Source: Flaccisagitta enflata | Lineage: Eukaryota; Chaetognatha; Sagittoidea; Aphragmophora | Direction: 5' to 3' | Length of the DNA stretch: 64,000 nucleotides | Assembly: GCA_965153355.1 (NCBI GenBank) | Contig: OZ231127.1 | Span: 82,460,001 to 82,524,000 of the forward strand | Shown: positions 14,702-27,691 of the stretch, piece by piece | Layout of the letters: each line of letters begins with the position of its first letter | Position numbering within the stretch: position 1 is the stretch's first letter | Position numbers and translations under genes: made by a program | The notes under the pieces: model-generated | Databases searched by the model: none | Told to the model about the DNA's origin: nothing | Seen by the model: the letters and a program-made list of their open reading frames with translations, nothing else

Positions 14702-15419
14702 AAAACAGGTCGCCCAAGGGCAATATGTGGTCAGCGATACCCGTTGCCCTGCTTTGAGTGATTGTAAATTGGAGTGAGGGGAAGCAGGGAAGCGGCGCCG
14801 AAGGGGACAAAGTCATGTAGAACACAGGGGGACTTTCGTTTGTCCTGCCTGAAGAAGTGGATGAGATGCTATAGAGGGCTTACTGAAGGCCTTTAAGAGC
14901 CTAAACTGAGGTCTAAGACAGCCGATGTAAGGCCTCAGAATGCCAATCAGAAGCTTGAGAGGGCTGACTTGATGCTTGAGAGAGTAGGATTACGGCTTGA
15001 AAGGTCAGACAACTGATTTGAAGCCTGAGAGCAATAAATTGAGGCTTAGATAGCTGATTTGAGGCCTGAGAGGCCTGATTTGAGGCCTGAGAGGCTTAAT
15101 TTGAGGCCTGAGAGGCCAGGTTTGAGGCCTGAAAATTTGGATTTAGGCCTGAGTAGCCTAATTTGAGGCCTGAGAGGCCAGATTTGAGACCTGAGAGGTT
15201 AGATTTGAGGCCTGAGAGGCCGGATTTGAGGCCTGAGAGGCTGGATTTGAGGCCTGAGAGGCTGGATTTGAGGCCTGAGAGGCCAGATTTGAGGTCTCAT
15301 AGGCCAGATTTGAGGCCTGAGGGGCCTGATGATGGGGGGGGGGGAAAATGAACGGACGAACGAACAAAAGTCCCCCTGTGTTCTACAGGACTTTGTCCCC
15401 TTCGGGGCCGCTGCCCTAA
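14702..15419 (+). mobile_element. Family B element with uninterrupted interior
   Basis: The head (AACAGGTCGCCCAAGGGC ... GTCAGCGATACCC) leads to the inverted arm with GTAGAACACAGGGGGAC, then a 21-bp GAGGCCTGAGAGGCT array (about 14940-15330), then the closing arm GTCCCCCTGTGTTCTACAGG. Near 14850 the interior reads GTCCTGCCTGAAGAAGTGG. That is the empty version of the site which holds a MITE in the related copy at 38833-40157. Confidence 0.85.
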
Positions 15420-16028
15420 AAGAAATGAAAAGAAAGTCCGTAAGAAAGAAAGAACCATAAACTTGGGTAAAACCACTGGCGCTAGTTCTTATTCCGTCTG
15501 AGTGGCTTGAGTGAGATAGATAAACCGACGGACTGACGAACATACTTACTGACTGACTTACTAACGAACAGACCGACTGACGGACTGACGAACAGACAGA
15601 CTGATGGACTACCAAACAGAAAAACTGACGGTCCGACAGACAGACGAACTGACAAACAGACCGACCGACAGACAGACGGTCACACTGATGGAAATTTGAT
15701 TTGATATTGTTCTGACGAAAATAAGCGACATCCGGTAACATCTAGTTTGTTCCTTTGTCCATTAATTATCTCAGCTTCACAAACTTCTTTGACCAAGATC
15801 TATGTTTTGATTTATCTTTGTTTCATACATCTTACTTTCCTCAACCTAGTTTTACTCTCCGTTTATCCTCCTTCAATCTCAAAAAATATTTTCTACGCTC
15901 TTATATATTGTTCCACCTATAGTACTGTTCCTCTGTTTTTCTCTCCTTTTAAAGATGTCCAAAGGTACCTTCTAATACGATTACTGGTTTTCGGATGACC
16001 CATCTTACATCTAATAGTCATACATATA

Positions 16029-16631
16029 CTATCTGGGCGGAAAAAATCTTTCGGTATGTTTACATGCATATCTCAGTTAAGAATCAACAAATCATCAAAA
16101 AATTGGTAAGACAATTAAAGCCCTTCAAATTTGCAAGAGATTGACGCTAACCGCATCCCTCTAGCTCTACGCGTTCAAGAGCTATTTAACTTTGACTGAA
16201 ATACTTCAGTTTCACTTTTGCCATTTTTACACAATCTTCTGATGTTATCTTTTCACTCTTTTTTTAATTACTTCTGACCGCATTGAGCTAGACAGATGTG
16301 GTTTGCGTGAGCTGCTTGAAAATTTATGTCACCAATTTTTTGATGATTTGATGATTCTTTTGAAAGCTGTGTGTCTTAATGTAGCAAAAAAATAGATATA
16401 AAAATAAAAAATAAAAAATAGATATAAAAAATCACAAGAAAGGTTTGGCAAACCTTCACTCCTGAGTACCTCAAACAGTTCTACATGTCGCTTCCAAAAC
16501 AAATGGCTGCCCTGATTCAGTCCTAGGAAGCTTGAACTAATTATCTATGGATTTGTAATTGATTTATATTCATTTTTACGCCAATGAATACAATTTAGTT
16601 ACAGGACGAAAGATTTTTTATGCCTAGATAG
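16029..16631. mobile_element. TA-flanked MITE, CTATCT ends, about 600 bp
   Basis: The terminal inverted repeats are about 25 bp (CTATCTGGGCGGAAAAAATC on the left, with a matching right end closing at GATAG) and TA lies on both sides. The interior holds a second inverted pair around CAAACCGCATCT / AGATGCGGTTTG, so the element can fold back on itself. Relatives: 38980-39572 and a partial copy at about 24100-24360. Confidence 0.8.
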
Positions 16632-16639
16632 TATTCTAG

Positions 16640-17440
16640 TGATATTAGCTTTATCCTTCCTCTGTTTGACCTTATTGTTGACCCGATTAATTCAGAGATG
16701 ACCCATCTCATACATATATTCTAGTGATATTAGCTTTATCCTTCCTCTGTTTGACCTTATTGTTGACCCGATTAATTCAGGGATGACCCATCTTATAAAT
16801 GTATTCTAGTGATTTTAGCTTCAACCTTCCTCTGTTTGACCCTATTGTTGAATGCTAACCCAATTAGCTCACAGATGACGCATCTCATACATGTATTCTA
16901 GTGATTCTAGCTGTAACCTACCTTTGTTTGACCTTATTGTTGAATGTTGACCCAATTAGTCCAAAGATGACCCATCTCATACATGTATTCTAATGATTCT
17001 AGCCCTAACATACCTCTGTTTGTCTTTATAGTTGAAAGTTGACCTAATGAATTCACGGATGACCCATCCTATACATGTATTCTAGTGATTCTAGCTGTAA
17101 CCTACCTTTGCAGCTTTGTTTGACCTTTTTGTTGAATGTTGACCCAATTAGTCCAAAGATGACCCATCTCATACATATATTCCAGTGATTCTAGCCCTAA
17201 CATACCTCTGTTTGGCCTTATTGTTGAAAGTTGACCTAATAAATTCACGGATGACCCATCTCATACATATATTCTATTGATTCTTGCTGTAACCTACCTC
17301 TGTTTGACCTTATTGTTGAATGTTGACCAAGTTAGTTCAGGGATGACCCATCTCATACATGTATTCCATTGATTTTAGCTGTAACCTACCTCTGTTTGAA
17401 CTCATTGTTGAATGTTGACCCAATTAATTCACGGATGACC
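16640..17440. repeat. Tandem array, about 92-bp unit, about nine copies
   Basis: Repeats of GATGACCCATCTCATACAT followed by TATTCTAGTGATT and CCTCTGTTTGACC. Copies are diverged and vary from about 85 to 105 bp. The array abuts the right end of the MITE at 16029-16631. A small CAG-rich stretch follows at about 17512-17575. No gene. Confidence 0.85.
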
Positions 17441-17647
17441 AATCCGATCCTTCCGGATCCGGCTTTGTAAGTTGATCCTCTCAGACGCGAGTCGATCATT
17501 GACCACACGACCCACAGCAGCAGCAGCAGCAAACGTGGCAGCAGCAGCCTACGTAGCAGCGTCAACTGCAGCAGCAAGGTTCACTTCCTTATCTTCCGTC
17601 TTGATCCTTTATCATTGTTTTATTGTAATCAAGACGTTTTAAGCGTG

Positions 17648-17870
<223 letters not shown>

Positions 17871-18279
17871 CAGACATAGACTGACAGACAAAGGCTAAGA
17901 ATGAGAGAGTGAGAAAAGGAACAGAGGCAGAGAGAAAAAGAGAGGGCAGACACATTCAAGGATGTGTAGTTCAACTCATGCTGCGAATAATAGCGAAGTC
18001 TGGCTGCCAAAGCTTACACGAAACCTCTTTTTTCATCAGACATGGCTACTCATTCACCCGAAAGAAAAGGAAAGATTGAGATGAAAACAAGACTGAATTC
18101 ATGGCCAAACACGTAGTCACTCAGCGGCGTAGAAAGGACTTCAGGGACTTCCATTGAAGTCCCTGCTGTCGGGACACCAAAGTTGTCGGGACACCAAAGA
18201 AGAAGAAAAAAAGAGAAAGGAAGAAAAAAATGAAAAAAAGGAAAGAAAAAAATGAAAAAAAAAGAAGGGAGAGAAAAAA

Positions 18280-18290
<11 letters not shown>

Positions 18291-18345
<55 letters not shown>

Positions 18346-18354
18346 CAACAAACG

Positions 18355-18409
<55 letters not shown>

Positions 18410-18412
18410 GGA
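18291..18412. repeat. (GA)n and (GACA)n microsatellites
   Basis: GA run to about 18344, then GACA tetranucleotides to about 18412. The sequence from 18480 to 19095 is AT-rich with short local duplications around CAAATCTTCTTTGTCA (18545, 18605) and no gene. Confidence 0.9.
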
Positions 18413-19095
18413 CAAACAGGAAAAATAAAAAAAGTAAAAAAAAAAAAAACAGATGAAACAAAATATAAAAATGTAAAGAAATAAAGACAAAAATCACATG
18501 GATGCCATATTTGATGAATTTGTAAGAAAAAATGATTCTTGAACAAATCTTCTTTGTCACAAATATTAGTCAATGCTACAATTGTCTTACATTACTGTGA
18601 GAACAAATCTTCTTTGTCATTAATATTACTATATTAGTCAATGCTGCAATTGTCTTACATTGTCTTATATTACTTTAAGTTAAAGTTATAGATTAAAGGT
18701 TAATGCTACAATTGTTATACATTACTTAAAGTTAAAGATTAAAAGCAATTTATAAAGCAATCAAAATTCTGTGGTTTTCAAGCTTATGTTGTTAGTTTTA
18801 GGCAAATAAAGAGTGATGTAGGGGAGCAAAGTAAAAAAATGAAGTGAAGATAGGTATTCAGGGATAAGCTGTGGCTGAGAAAAAAAAATTCTCCTATAGC
18901 AGGCATGATTAGTCCCCATCCCACTTATCCAAGATCTCAAAGAAAACAAGATTATAGTAGTGATTACTACTTTTCATGATTTTCAAGCAAAATCTACATA
19001 TTATTGTCTGTTGGGACACCAAATTTGTCGGACACTAGTTTAATGGTTGAAGTCCCAAGAAATCCAGCTCCCCTACGCCGCTGTAAAATAAGTCA

Positions 19096-19280
19096 CTTGC
19101 GGGTAGTTAAGGCCAAGGGCAGCAATGCGGGTGGGTGGGGGACGTATAGCGAGTGGGTGGGCAGGCGATGTAGTACTCAGAAATCGCTCTATCGGTAGAT
19201 GTCGCTACCAATACTCGGTCGGCCTGTCCTGTCCTTGTTTCCAACGAACTTTCACAGAATCGACTAGCACGCGACTAAAA
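19096..19280 (-). mobile_element. Family A element, diverged
   Basis: Fragment with GGCAGGCG, a short (GGTC)n block and the terminal CGACTAGCACGCGACTAAAA. The middle differs from the consensus. Confidence 0.5.
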
Positions 19281-19463
19281 TGAGTATTTTGATGAGTGTT
19301 CCAAATACTAAACCCTAGATTCTTTGAACGCAAAAAATGGCGGCATTTTCTATAAAAAATACAAAAGAAAAAAATGAATGGAAATTAGGTGAAGGTCGTA
19401 GCACTACCCAACAAAATTGGCATACTTAGTGACTTACTGAATGAATGAATTCTTCATCATTTT

Positions 19464-19622
19464 TAGTTGCGGACACGCAACTCTGTAAGAGGCTTTGTCC
19501 GTCCGTCGGTCCGTCGGTTGGTCCGTCGGTCGGTCCGTGGACACGAGTCGAAAAGTGAGGAAACGCGCATTTCCACCCCTGCCCACCCGTCCGCAACCGG
19601 TGGCCGTGTATCCGGCCTTGTT
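19464..19622 (+). mobile_element. Family A element, well-preserved copy
   Basis: Starts TTTTTAGTTGCGGACACGCA and ends GTATCCGGCCTTG. The 5' arm GTTGCGGAC and 3' arm GTCCGCAAC are exact reverse complements. The sequence from 19623 to 20425 is AT-rich, without a gene. Confidence 0.85.
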
Positions 19623-20427
19623 TTTATTCGTTTACATGATTTGCATAGTTTTATTTGTATTAGATGCTGAAGTAACTATGGCAAAAGAAAATTTTGCAGA
19701 GATTTTTAAACAACCAAAAATGGTACTAAGTATCAACCGATTTGGATGAAAATTTAGGCGTTACTAGGAAAAATAATCATAAAGATGCTGTAAAAAAATC
19801 AAGGATTTACTCCAAACCGTTTGGCCACACTCAACATTTTTGTAAAATATGCCAAGATGTCGTTTGCCCATTAGCTTTTTATATTTACTGATATTCTCAT
19901 TCCATAAAACCTTACAAAAAATGCTTCGACGTTAACAAAATTTTTATTGTGGCTTGGAGACTTACTCAGGAGGTAGCACCTAAAAAATCACGCGGAAATT
20001 CCAAAAACTCTGGCTTTAAGAGCATTTTTTCTTTTCCTTGTTATTTGAGAATGTGTTTTCCTTTGATTTTCATCAATTTCTGAAACTTCACTTTTTCAAC
20101 TCAAATTGCTCTCTACCGCAAAAAAATTGGAGGAATTAGATAATTTTTTTACCCAACCATCTACACAATATACTCAAGCGTCAGTTCAATTTCTATGAAA
20201 ATCGGATAACGTTAAGTATGGTTTTACATAGTTTTTATTTTCCGCAAAATTTTTTTTTGCCATAGTTATTCTAAATCACTACATTTTCCAAATCAGTAAA
20301 TATCATGAAGATATTCTTGCAAATCTTATAACGTTTTGGGGCATAGTGAGATGACGTCAGACTTCTGACGTGACCACCGATGATTATCGAAGTATGGACG
20401 TATTCATTCATTTCTTTGCCTATGAAA

Positions 20428-20429
<2 letters not shown>

Positions 20430-20475
<46 letters not shown>

Positions 20476-20720
20476 GGACAGAAAGAAAGGGCAAAATAGA
20501 AAGAAAGAAAGAAAGAGCAAAATAGAAAGAAAGAAAGAGTAAGTTAGAAAGAAAGAAAGAGCAAGATAGAAAGAAAGAATGAGTAAGATAGAAAGAAAGA
20601 ATGAGTAAGATAGAAAGAAAGAATGAGTGAGATAGAAAGAATGGGTAAGATAGAAAGAAAGAAAGAGTAAGATAGTAAGAAAGAAAAAGATAGAAAGAAA
20701 GAAAGAGTAAGATAGAATGA
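20430..20720. repeat. (GA)n followed by GAAAGAAAGA-TAAGATA repeats
   Basis: GA tract (20430-20470) and then a 24-bp-scale imperfect repeat of AAGAAAGAATGAGTAAGATA. The 150-residue minus-strand frame is an artefact. Confidence 0.85.
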
Positions 20721-20967
20721 AAAAGAAACAGAGCGAATTTGAGCTGGCGGACAGAGAGGGGGCAGCTGCTAACGGGAAAGACAATAAATCAAAGCAAAAG
20801 TGAAATCGTAGAGCTGCATTTAAAGGCCTAAAAAGGCGTAGAGGAAAACAACCCACCGATTAGCGGCAGGCGTCCAACTACGTTCTTTGTCAACGTTGTC
20901 CCAAAAAGATTGATTTCTGGTCAAATATTTCACAATTTTGTGTGTGAGAGAGATGTCATGTCACATA

Positions 20968-21068
<101 letters not shown>

Positions 21069-21169
21069 AAGTGAAAGAGGCAGACAGACAAAAAGACGAA
21101 CCGGCATATAGGGAGGCTTTAGATTTCTACTTTGATCTAGATGGATAAAAACGACAGGAGACGACTTTT

Positions 21170-21264
21170 GTTTGTCTGATTGTTTGTCTGATTGTTTGTC
21201 TGATTATTTGTCTGATTGTTTGTCTGATTGTTTGTCTGTCTGTCTGTTTGTATATCTGTCTCTG

Positions 21265-21361
<97 letters not shown>
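21170..21361. repeat. 12-bp (GTTTGTCTGATT)n array plus (CT)n tract
   Basis: Six copies of a 12-bp unit (21170-21235) pass into TGTCTC repeats and a (CT)n tract ending at about 21361. Confidence 0.9.
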
Positions 21362-21362
<1 letters not shown>

Positions 21363-22124
21363 CCGCTGCGGTTGACTTTTGCCTCGATTATTGGAGTACC
21401 CGTTTGGGAATTAGGTCATGCTGGATCTTGACTTATCGGGAACACATGCGAGAGAAATTCGCGCTATCTAGCAGATATACAAAACATGTGCCATGGCCAT
21501 ATTGCATGTCTCAAATTGCATGTCTCATATTGGCATATTTTCTCGAAAACCGTTGCATGTTAGGCATTTTGAATTGAAAGCTGTTCGAGTTTTCTCAATC
21601 GGTTTGCATATTGGTCTATCGTGACCAATTAATCATATTTCACTCAGGGGAGATGATCAGTTTTATTAGAAACAGCGGGATATAATGCATGCAAGGCATA
21701 AGGGCGTGATTTATCAGGATTTATCAGGATCTTGGTTTCCAAGTTTCAAAACATGTTGTTTGAGGATGGAGTGTCGATAGTCGATAACTGTTGTCCAACA
21801 CAGTCAAAGAAATGTTCTCTTTAAAAAGTTTCTCACAATATTAATATTTTAATAAAAATACATGGAAATGTGTTTCTCTGGCAACCAGCTATCATGGGCA
21901 ATAAAGCATCCTTTTGTTAGTCTATGTTTTAAATATCACTCCCCTGGCCTCACCCATTTTTTTACAATGCTTGCTCCCCTTACCGCAAGTCTAGACGAGA
22001 TCTACTGTGCAGATGCCGGAATGTAGAATGATTTACTTAGAATTGCAATACACGTGGACACTGGACAGTGAGTGGAATGATGCACACAATGAAAACTCAA
22101 GCCTCAATGCAGGAGCCATCTTTC

Positions 22125-22625
22125 CTCTGCTTTTTGGGCAGCGGCCCCGAAGGGGTCGATGACCTATGCTTTCACACAGGGGAATTTTCTCTTTCTCCTC
22201 CTTCTCCTCCTTCTCCTTTGTACCCCCCCCCCGCCCCAGACCCCAGGCCCATATCTCAGCCTCAAGGCCCAAATCCCAGTCATGAGGCCCAAATCTCAAC
22301 CTCAAGGCCCATATCCTATCTTAAGGCTATAATCCCATAATTGAGGCCCAAATCCCAGCCTCAAGGGATTTGGGCCTCAAGACTGGGATTTGGGCCTCAA
22401 GGCTGGGATATGGGCCTTGATGCTGAGATATGGGCCTGGAGGTTGGGGGAGGGGGGACGGAGGAGAAGGAGGAGATGAAGGAGGAGAAGGAGAAAATTCC
22501 CTCGTGTGAAAGCATAGGTCATCAATCCCTTCGGGGCCGCTGCCCTGCTCTCACCCTCAACTACAATTATGACCTACCTAAGCAGGGCACGGGTACCGCT
22601 GACCACCTAACGCTTTTGCGACTAT
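22125..22625 (-). mobile_element. Family B element
   Basis: The left arm GGGCAGCGGCCCCGAAGGGG continues GACCTATGCTTTCACAC. The right arm carries the matching GTGTGAAAGCATAGGTC and closes with GGGGCCGCTGCCCTGC, then CGGGTACCGCTGACC. Inside are CTCCTTCTCC and GGCCCAAATCCCAGCCTCAA repeats, partly inverted around 22360. Confidence 0.85.
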
Positions 22626-22639
22626 TATCAACGGCTACC

Positions 22640-23828
22640 GGATAACGCGCTCATCTTTGTTCATCTATCGATTTGTCGGTTGGCTGGTCACTCAATCCAT
22701 GCAATCAGAAATTCTTCCATCGGGGAAAACGGTGTCAACCTTATTGTTTCGTACTTCGGACCATTCATTCACATTGCCAAAATCCAAACCCGTCGCAAGG
22801 CAATTCTGCACTTCCATTTGCGAGATTATTAAGTCTTTAACCCACATTATCAAACCCATTAGTCATTATGACACGCTCGGCGCGATCGTGGGATATTTTC
22901 GCCAGTTATTTTTTAGCACTACTTATGGGATTTTCCTTTACAGTTTTGCCTTACTCTGCTGATTATGTGCAGCGATCACACCAATGCACTCTTTCAGTCC
23001 AGATTTGTGGCTACGTTTTATGAACAACGTACTGGGAAAAAGAATGGGAATAGGAAATCGATTTACGGAAAAATGAGTGTTAAATATTGTCAAGAGGTTC
23101 TGCAAAAAATTCTTAATCTGCTTCCAGATGATTTTTTTTGCATTTCCAAGAACATGGCTCTTTTCTTATGTGTCTTTGGACGAGAGCCATGTTTTTAGTT
23201 TTTTAAAAAAGTCATTTTCTATGCAAATAAAGAATTTTTTGTGAGGCTCGTCTAGTGATAAAAGAGAATTATCTTTAGAAAAAGTGGTATTTTACCCACA
23301 AATCGATACTGTTTACACTATAAACGTCATCCCTATGATATTTCCATGCAAATTCTCAACCAAACTTCACATCCACATGTTCTGGGTAGCTCAATGAAGG
23401 CGCCTGATTGATTTATCTACAGAGTGAAAAACTGGCTGTGGCAGTGAAAATCTCATGTTCAAAAAAACCGTGTCTTATATGAATGTGATGCCCTCGTAAA
23501 TTGCCAACAGTGATGACATTCACTTTATCACTTGTGTGACACTGCTCGTGGCAAAAATCAGCAGAGACATGACAATCACCGATAATAGCGCATGCCATTT
23601 ATTCGGAAAAGATACTTTTACATAAAGAACGTATCATGTTTCAGCTATATCAGTGGCCTATTTGTTCTTGTATTTCCTGTTTCTTTCGGTAGACAGATTC
23701 CTGCCTTTCCCACGTATTGGAAAGCTCCACTCGTTATCATCAACGACTATTGTCTCTACTTTATTGTTCTCATTTCAATGCTGTCGTCAAAAGATTTGTC
23801 ACAGAAATTAATTGAGTTCTTTGGATAC
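22640..23828. other. No gene seen
   Basis: AT-rich unique-looking sequence. A fold-back near 23140-23200 (AACATGGCTC ... GAGCCATGTT) is the only structure noted. Open frames of 60-101 residues show no recognisable domain. Confidence 0.5.
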
Positions 23829-24513
23829 AGTAGATCTCGTCTAGACTTGAGATGACAAGGGAAAGTACTATCTTCACAAAAAAAAACATTCCACCCTAAA
23901 AATACGTTTTTTTGTGGAGTAGTTAAGGAATATCAGTTGATCGCATATTAATTGATAACAAGTGTGAGCGTCCAGGATTGTCACCATATTTCAAGATAGC
24001 GATTTCTAGAGATACTCTGGAGTGTTGGTGTTTCAAACCATTCTTGCCATTTTGTTATTCCTTTAATTCGCTACATTCTGACTCATAGCTGTAAAGAGAC
24101 TCAACGAATCACAGAAAAATGGGTGACATAAATGGAGCCCTTCAAATTTGCAAGCAGTCTATGCAAACCGCATCTGTCTAGTTCAACTTGTTTAGAAGTA
24201 ATTAAAAAAAGTGATGTGATATTGCTAGGAGTGAAATGCCAAAAGCAAAATTGAAACATTTTATTCTATGTAAAATTACTTCTGAACGCATGGAGCTAGA
24301 GAGATGCGGTTTGCGTAGATCGCTTGCAAATTTGAAGCATTTTAATTTTGTTACTAATTCTTAAAAGATAGTTCAAATATAATCTGAGATATATTCCAAA
24401 ATGTGTGGAAATATTTTATTTGTGAAGATAGTATAATGGGCAGACATACACATTGAGGAGCGGAGAGCGCCGCTCCTCGGAAGGGATGGAAGCTTGTCGG
24501 AAGGAAAGGGAAG

Positions 24514-24579
<66 letters not shown>

Positions 24580-25953
24580 AAAAGAATGAGAAAGAAAGAA
24601 AGGAAAAGAAAGACTAAGAAAGAAAAAAAGGGAGGAAAAAAGAAACATGCTGATGGGTTGATTAAAGACATGATTGACATGATGCATGGTGCAGGAAAAT
24701 GGCACTGTGCATTATGTTAGTTGCTCTGCCTGACTTTGCTGAAATGTCCCTGTGCGACCTCTTCATAGTGTGACACTGATGATTTTCTTTCAAATGAGCC
24801 CATGCGCAACATTCTAGATTGATGGGAACAATTTTTAGGGCCCATTTAAAGTTTACATAGAAACTAATGGGAAGAAATCCCCTTAAAGAGCCCCTTAAGA
24901 TTTTCCTTTTATTTTCTTTCTTAACTTCTAATCAACCCTAAAATAGGTTCCCGTCAAGCCAGAAAGTTGCGCTTAAGCTTGTTTGAAATAGAATCTGAAG
25001 TGTCACATTATGAGGTGGTCGCACAGGGATGATTCAGCAAAATCAGGCGGAGCAACCAACCTACTCTGCATAGTTTTGCAGCTTCAAAACTCAAATTCTA
25101 TCACATCTCAGAGGCTGTTGATTCACTTCAAAATGTCAACCCCACTTGATTAGGTGTAGAACTGTGTTATTGTATGTCTTTAAATGAAAAAAAGTGTATT
25201 TATGCATATTTCTTTACTTTTTTCTATACAGTAGCGCTTCACTAGAGCGCATGCCAAAGTACTGGGCAAAATCATGCCTTGTAGTTATACTGAAGCTGCC
25301 TTACTGCCAATATTGAAATAACTACAAAATCTCTCATGGGAAAGCATATTGTATGCCTTATAAGCGGGCATGGCTTATTAGCGGGTTTGCTCTATCGGTG
25401 CCCCACTGTATTTTGATTGCTTTAAGACAGGAAATACTTAGAAAATCATGTCGGAAACTTTGCAGTTGAAATCCCTGCCCTTCGGAAGGTATGAATGATG
25501 TGTATGTTTGATAATGGGAAGAGAAATAATGATATTTGGCATATAAACTAATAAAAGAACGATTCATAGCCCATGATAGTCGATTGCCATAGAAGCACAT
25601 TTCCGTGTATTCTCGCTAAAATCAAATTTGCTACAACTTTCGCACAATATGTTCTTATGGAGCATATCCATATGTGACAATATTGTGATGCTCCCGCTAA
25701 ATGAGCGACATTCTTAGAGAAATTATTGTACAAAAGTTATAGAAAATTTGATTTTGTGCAATGTTCCCTAAAAAAATCTCTCAAAATATTGATATTTTAG
25801 CGAGAATACATGGGAATGTGTTTCCATGGCAACCAGATATCAAGAGGAATAAAGAATCCATTCATTAGTCTAGAACTTAAATATCACTCCCCTTGCCTCA
25901 TTAATCTTTACATAATGCTTGCCTCTGTTATCTCAAGTCTAGACGAGATCTAC
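23829..25953. mobile_element. Inverted-ended unit, about 2.1 kb
   Basis: The left end GTAGATCTCGTCTAGACTTG is the reverse complement of CAAGTCTAGACGAGATCTAC at 25934-25953. The inner sequence adjoining the right end (about 25750-25950) is duplicated at about 21790-22015, including the same terminus. No transposase frame is seen, so it is a non-autonomous element or two nearby ends. Nested inside are an (AAAG)n run (24516-24580), part of a CTATCT-type MITE (24100-24360) and a small MITE (25229-25408). Confidence 0.55.
25229..25408. mobile_element. Small TA-flanked MITE
   Basis: The left end is CAGTAGCGCTTCACTAGAGC. The right end read inward is CAGTGGGGCACCGATAGAGC. TA lies on both sides, and the length is 180 bp. 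It is similar in size and ends to 1636-1813 and 40493-40668. Confidence 0.55.
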
Positions 25954-26339
25954 TACACATGGAATAGAATCAGATTTTTAAAAAGTTAAGATGGAAATAA
26001 TAAAAATGAATAGAATGAATGCGGCGGAGCTCATTCACATCCCACGCAGAGAGGGGACAAGAAAGAAGGCGTAATCGCGTAAACCCGTGTCAATGACCAG
26101 TGAGTCTACTGGCAGTGACTACTCAGACAAGAGTTAATGCTAAGGCATAGGAAACTTCTCTATTGAGGGCTATGGCTAAAAATCAGGTGTGTAGATGAAC
26201 CGTGACTAAAGCTTAGCAATGTGTTTTTTGAGTCCTCGCACTTTCCAGCCCAACTGGCATGACAAATCTGCACACGACATAAACATGAGAGGAGAGCTGC
26301 TCCTAAATGCTTTTAGTCACAACAACCGGACTGTACATA

Positions 26340-26759
26340 CACTTTTTTTTTTATAAGAGACCAGTTTATAAGAGACATGAGCCTGAGATTTGCCAAAATT
26401 TTAAGAACAAAATAAGAGAATGCCCAGGCTGAGATCTAGTTTTGATCATTTTCAAAAGAACTTTTTTGTTAGTTTCTTATCTAAAAAATGAATTTTTCAG
26501 AAACTTAGTTTTTTTTATCTTTAGAAATAACTTCTTTTTTAGTTTGCCTATGAAATCAGGCATTATATAAAAAAAAACCATGATAATGATCAAGATTAAG
26601 ATACAATTGTTACAAATATGGTATTTTTATACAGTTTACATGTTTGTAAACATCAAAAAAATTAAGAACACTTTAAGAGAATTTCAGGCTGAAAACAATT
26701 AAAAATTTAAGATTACCCAGGCTGACTTCAAAAGAGTTGTCTCTTATAAAAAAAAAGTG
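26340..26759. mobile_element. TA-flanked MITE, CACTTTTTTTTTATAAGAGAC ends
   Basis: Inverted ends of about 21 bp (CACTTTTTTTTTATAAGAGA on the left, TCTCTTATAAAAAAAAAGTG on the right) are flanked by TA. Inner motifs CAGGCTGA / TCAGCCTG recur in opposite orientation. A diverged relative lies at about 46240-46345 inside the intron of the coiled-coil gene. Confidence 0.75.
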
Positions 26760-27690
26760 TATTGTAAAATCGCCAATAGGTGCGTCAGGACAATCGTCGT
26801 GTTTCTGAGGCATTTATAGAAAAAAATGTTTGTTAAACGCTTACAAGCGGGTCCATTCGAGGGTTGATAGCTCAATTCGGATAAGACCCTCACTCTTCCC
26901 TCTTCATGAGTTGATGTGTTTTTCAAAATGGTGGTTATCTTTTGGTAAGATAGTAAACGGAAGTCAAGTCAAAGCTAGGTAACAAAATGCTTCTGATAGA
27001 AAAATGGCCATCAGTTGAGCTTATGAGGCGTGGGGGGGTCGGTAACAACGAACTTTGGAAATGCCAGTTGGACATATAACCGAAGTGTGCACAAAAACGA
27101 TCTATAAACACATGTGAAAGGAAAAAGGAGTCACACCATATCATTTACAGTCGTGCCACACCCCTTATTTACATTGTAATGAAAAGGGAGAAGGAAGAGG
27201 AAGAGGAAGCTCCTATACTTTACTATGGGAAAGGTAGGGTTGTCACGACTATAAATGATAAAATCTCATGAACTTTTCCTTCTAGTTCTCAGGTTGTTTT
27301 GTGATTGCGCATGGTCTGGTGATATGTCCGATTGGCATTTCCAAAGTAGGTTGATACCGACCCCCCCAATGAGGCGTAAAGAGTAGGCGCGTATAAAGTT
27401 GAGTATTTCCCCCTCTCCTGGTGGGGGGAGGGGGATAAAATCAAAGAGTGGAAAAGAAGAAAAAACAAAATTTTTGAAGATAATACACTTTTGGCAGTTC
27501 TAAATGATAGTATTTGATTATTACAACACTATTTTACACTATTTTGACCATATTTATTAATTCATACTCTATGGGGCAGAAAATCAAATGATTTTACGTC
27601 CAGGCGAGGAAGGAAATCAAAGACCAGGGGGGGAAGAACTCAAAAGCCGCTCAACTTTATACACCCCTGGTAAAGAGACAAAAGCCTTTT
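26760..27690. other. No gene seen; one diverged inverted pair
   Basis: Segments near 27020-27150 and 27280-27365 are partial inverted copies of each other (GGGGGGTCGGTA near 27034, TACCGACCCCCC near 27355; GGAAATGCCAGTTGGACATA against TATGTCCGATTGGCATTTCC). This suggests a fold-back of about 330 bp. No coding potential. Confidence 0.45.
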
Positions 27691-27691
27691 G

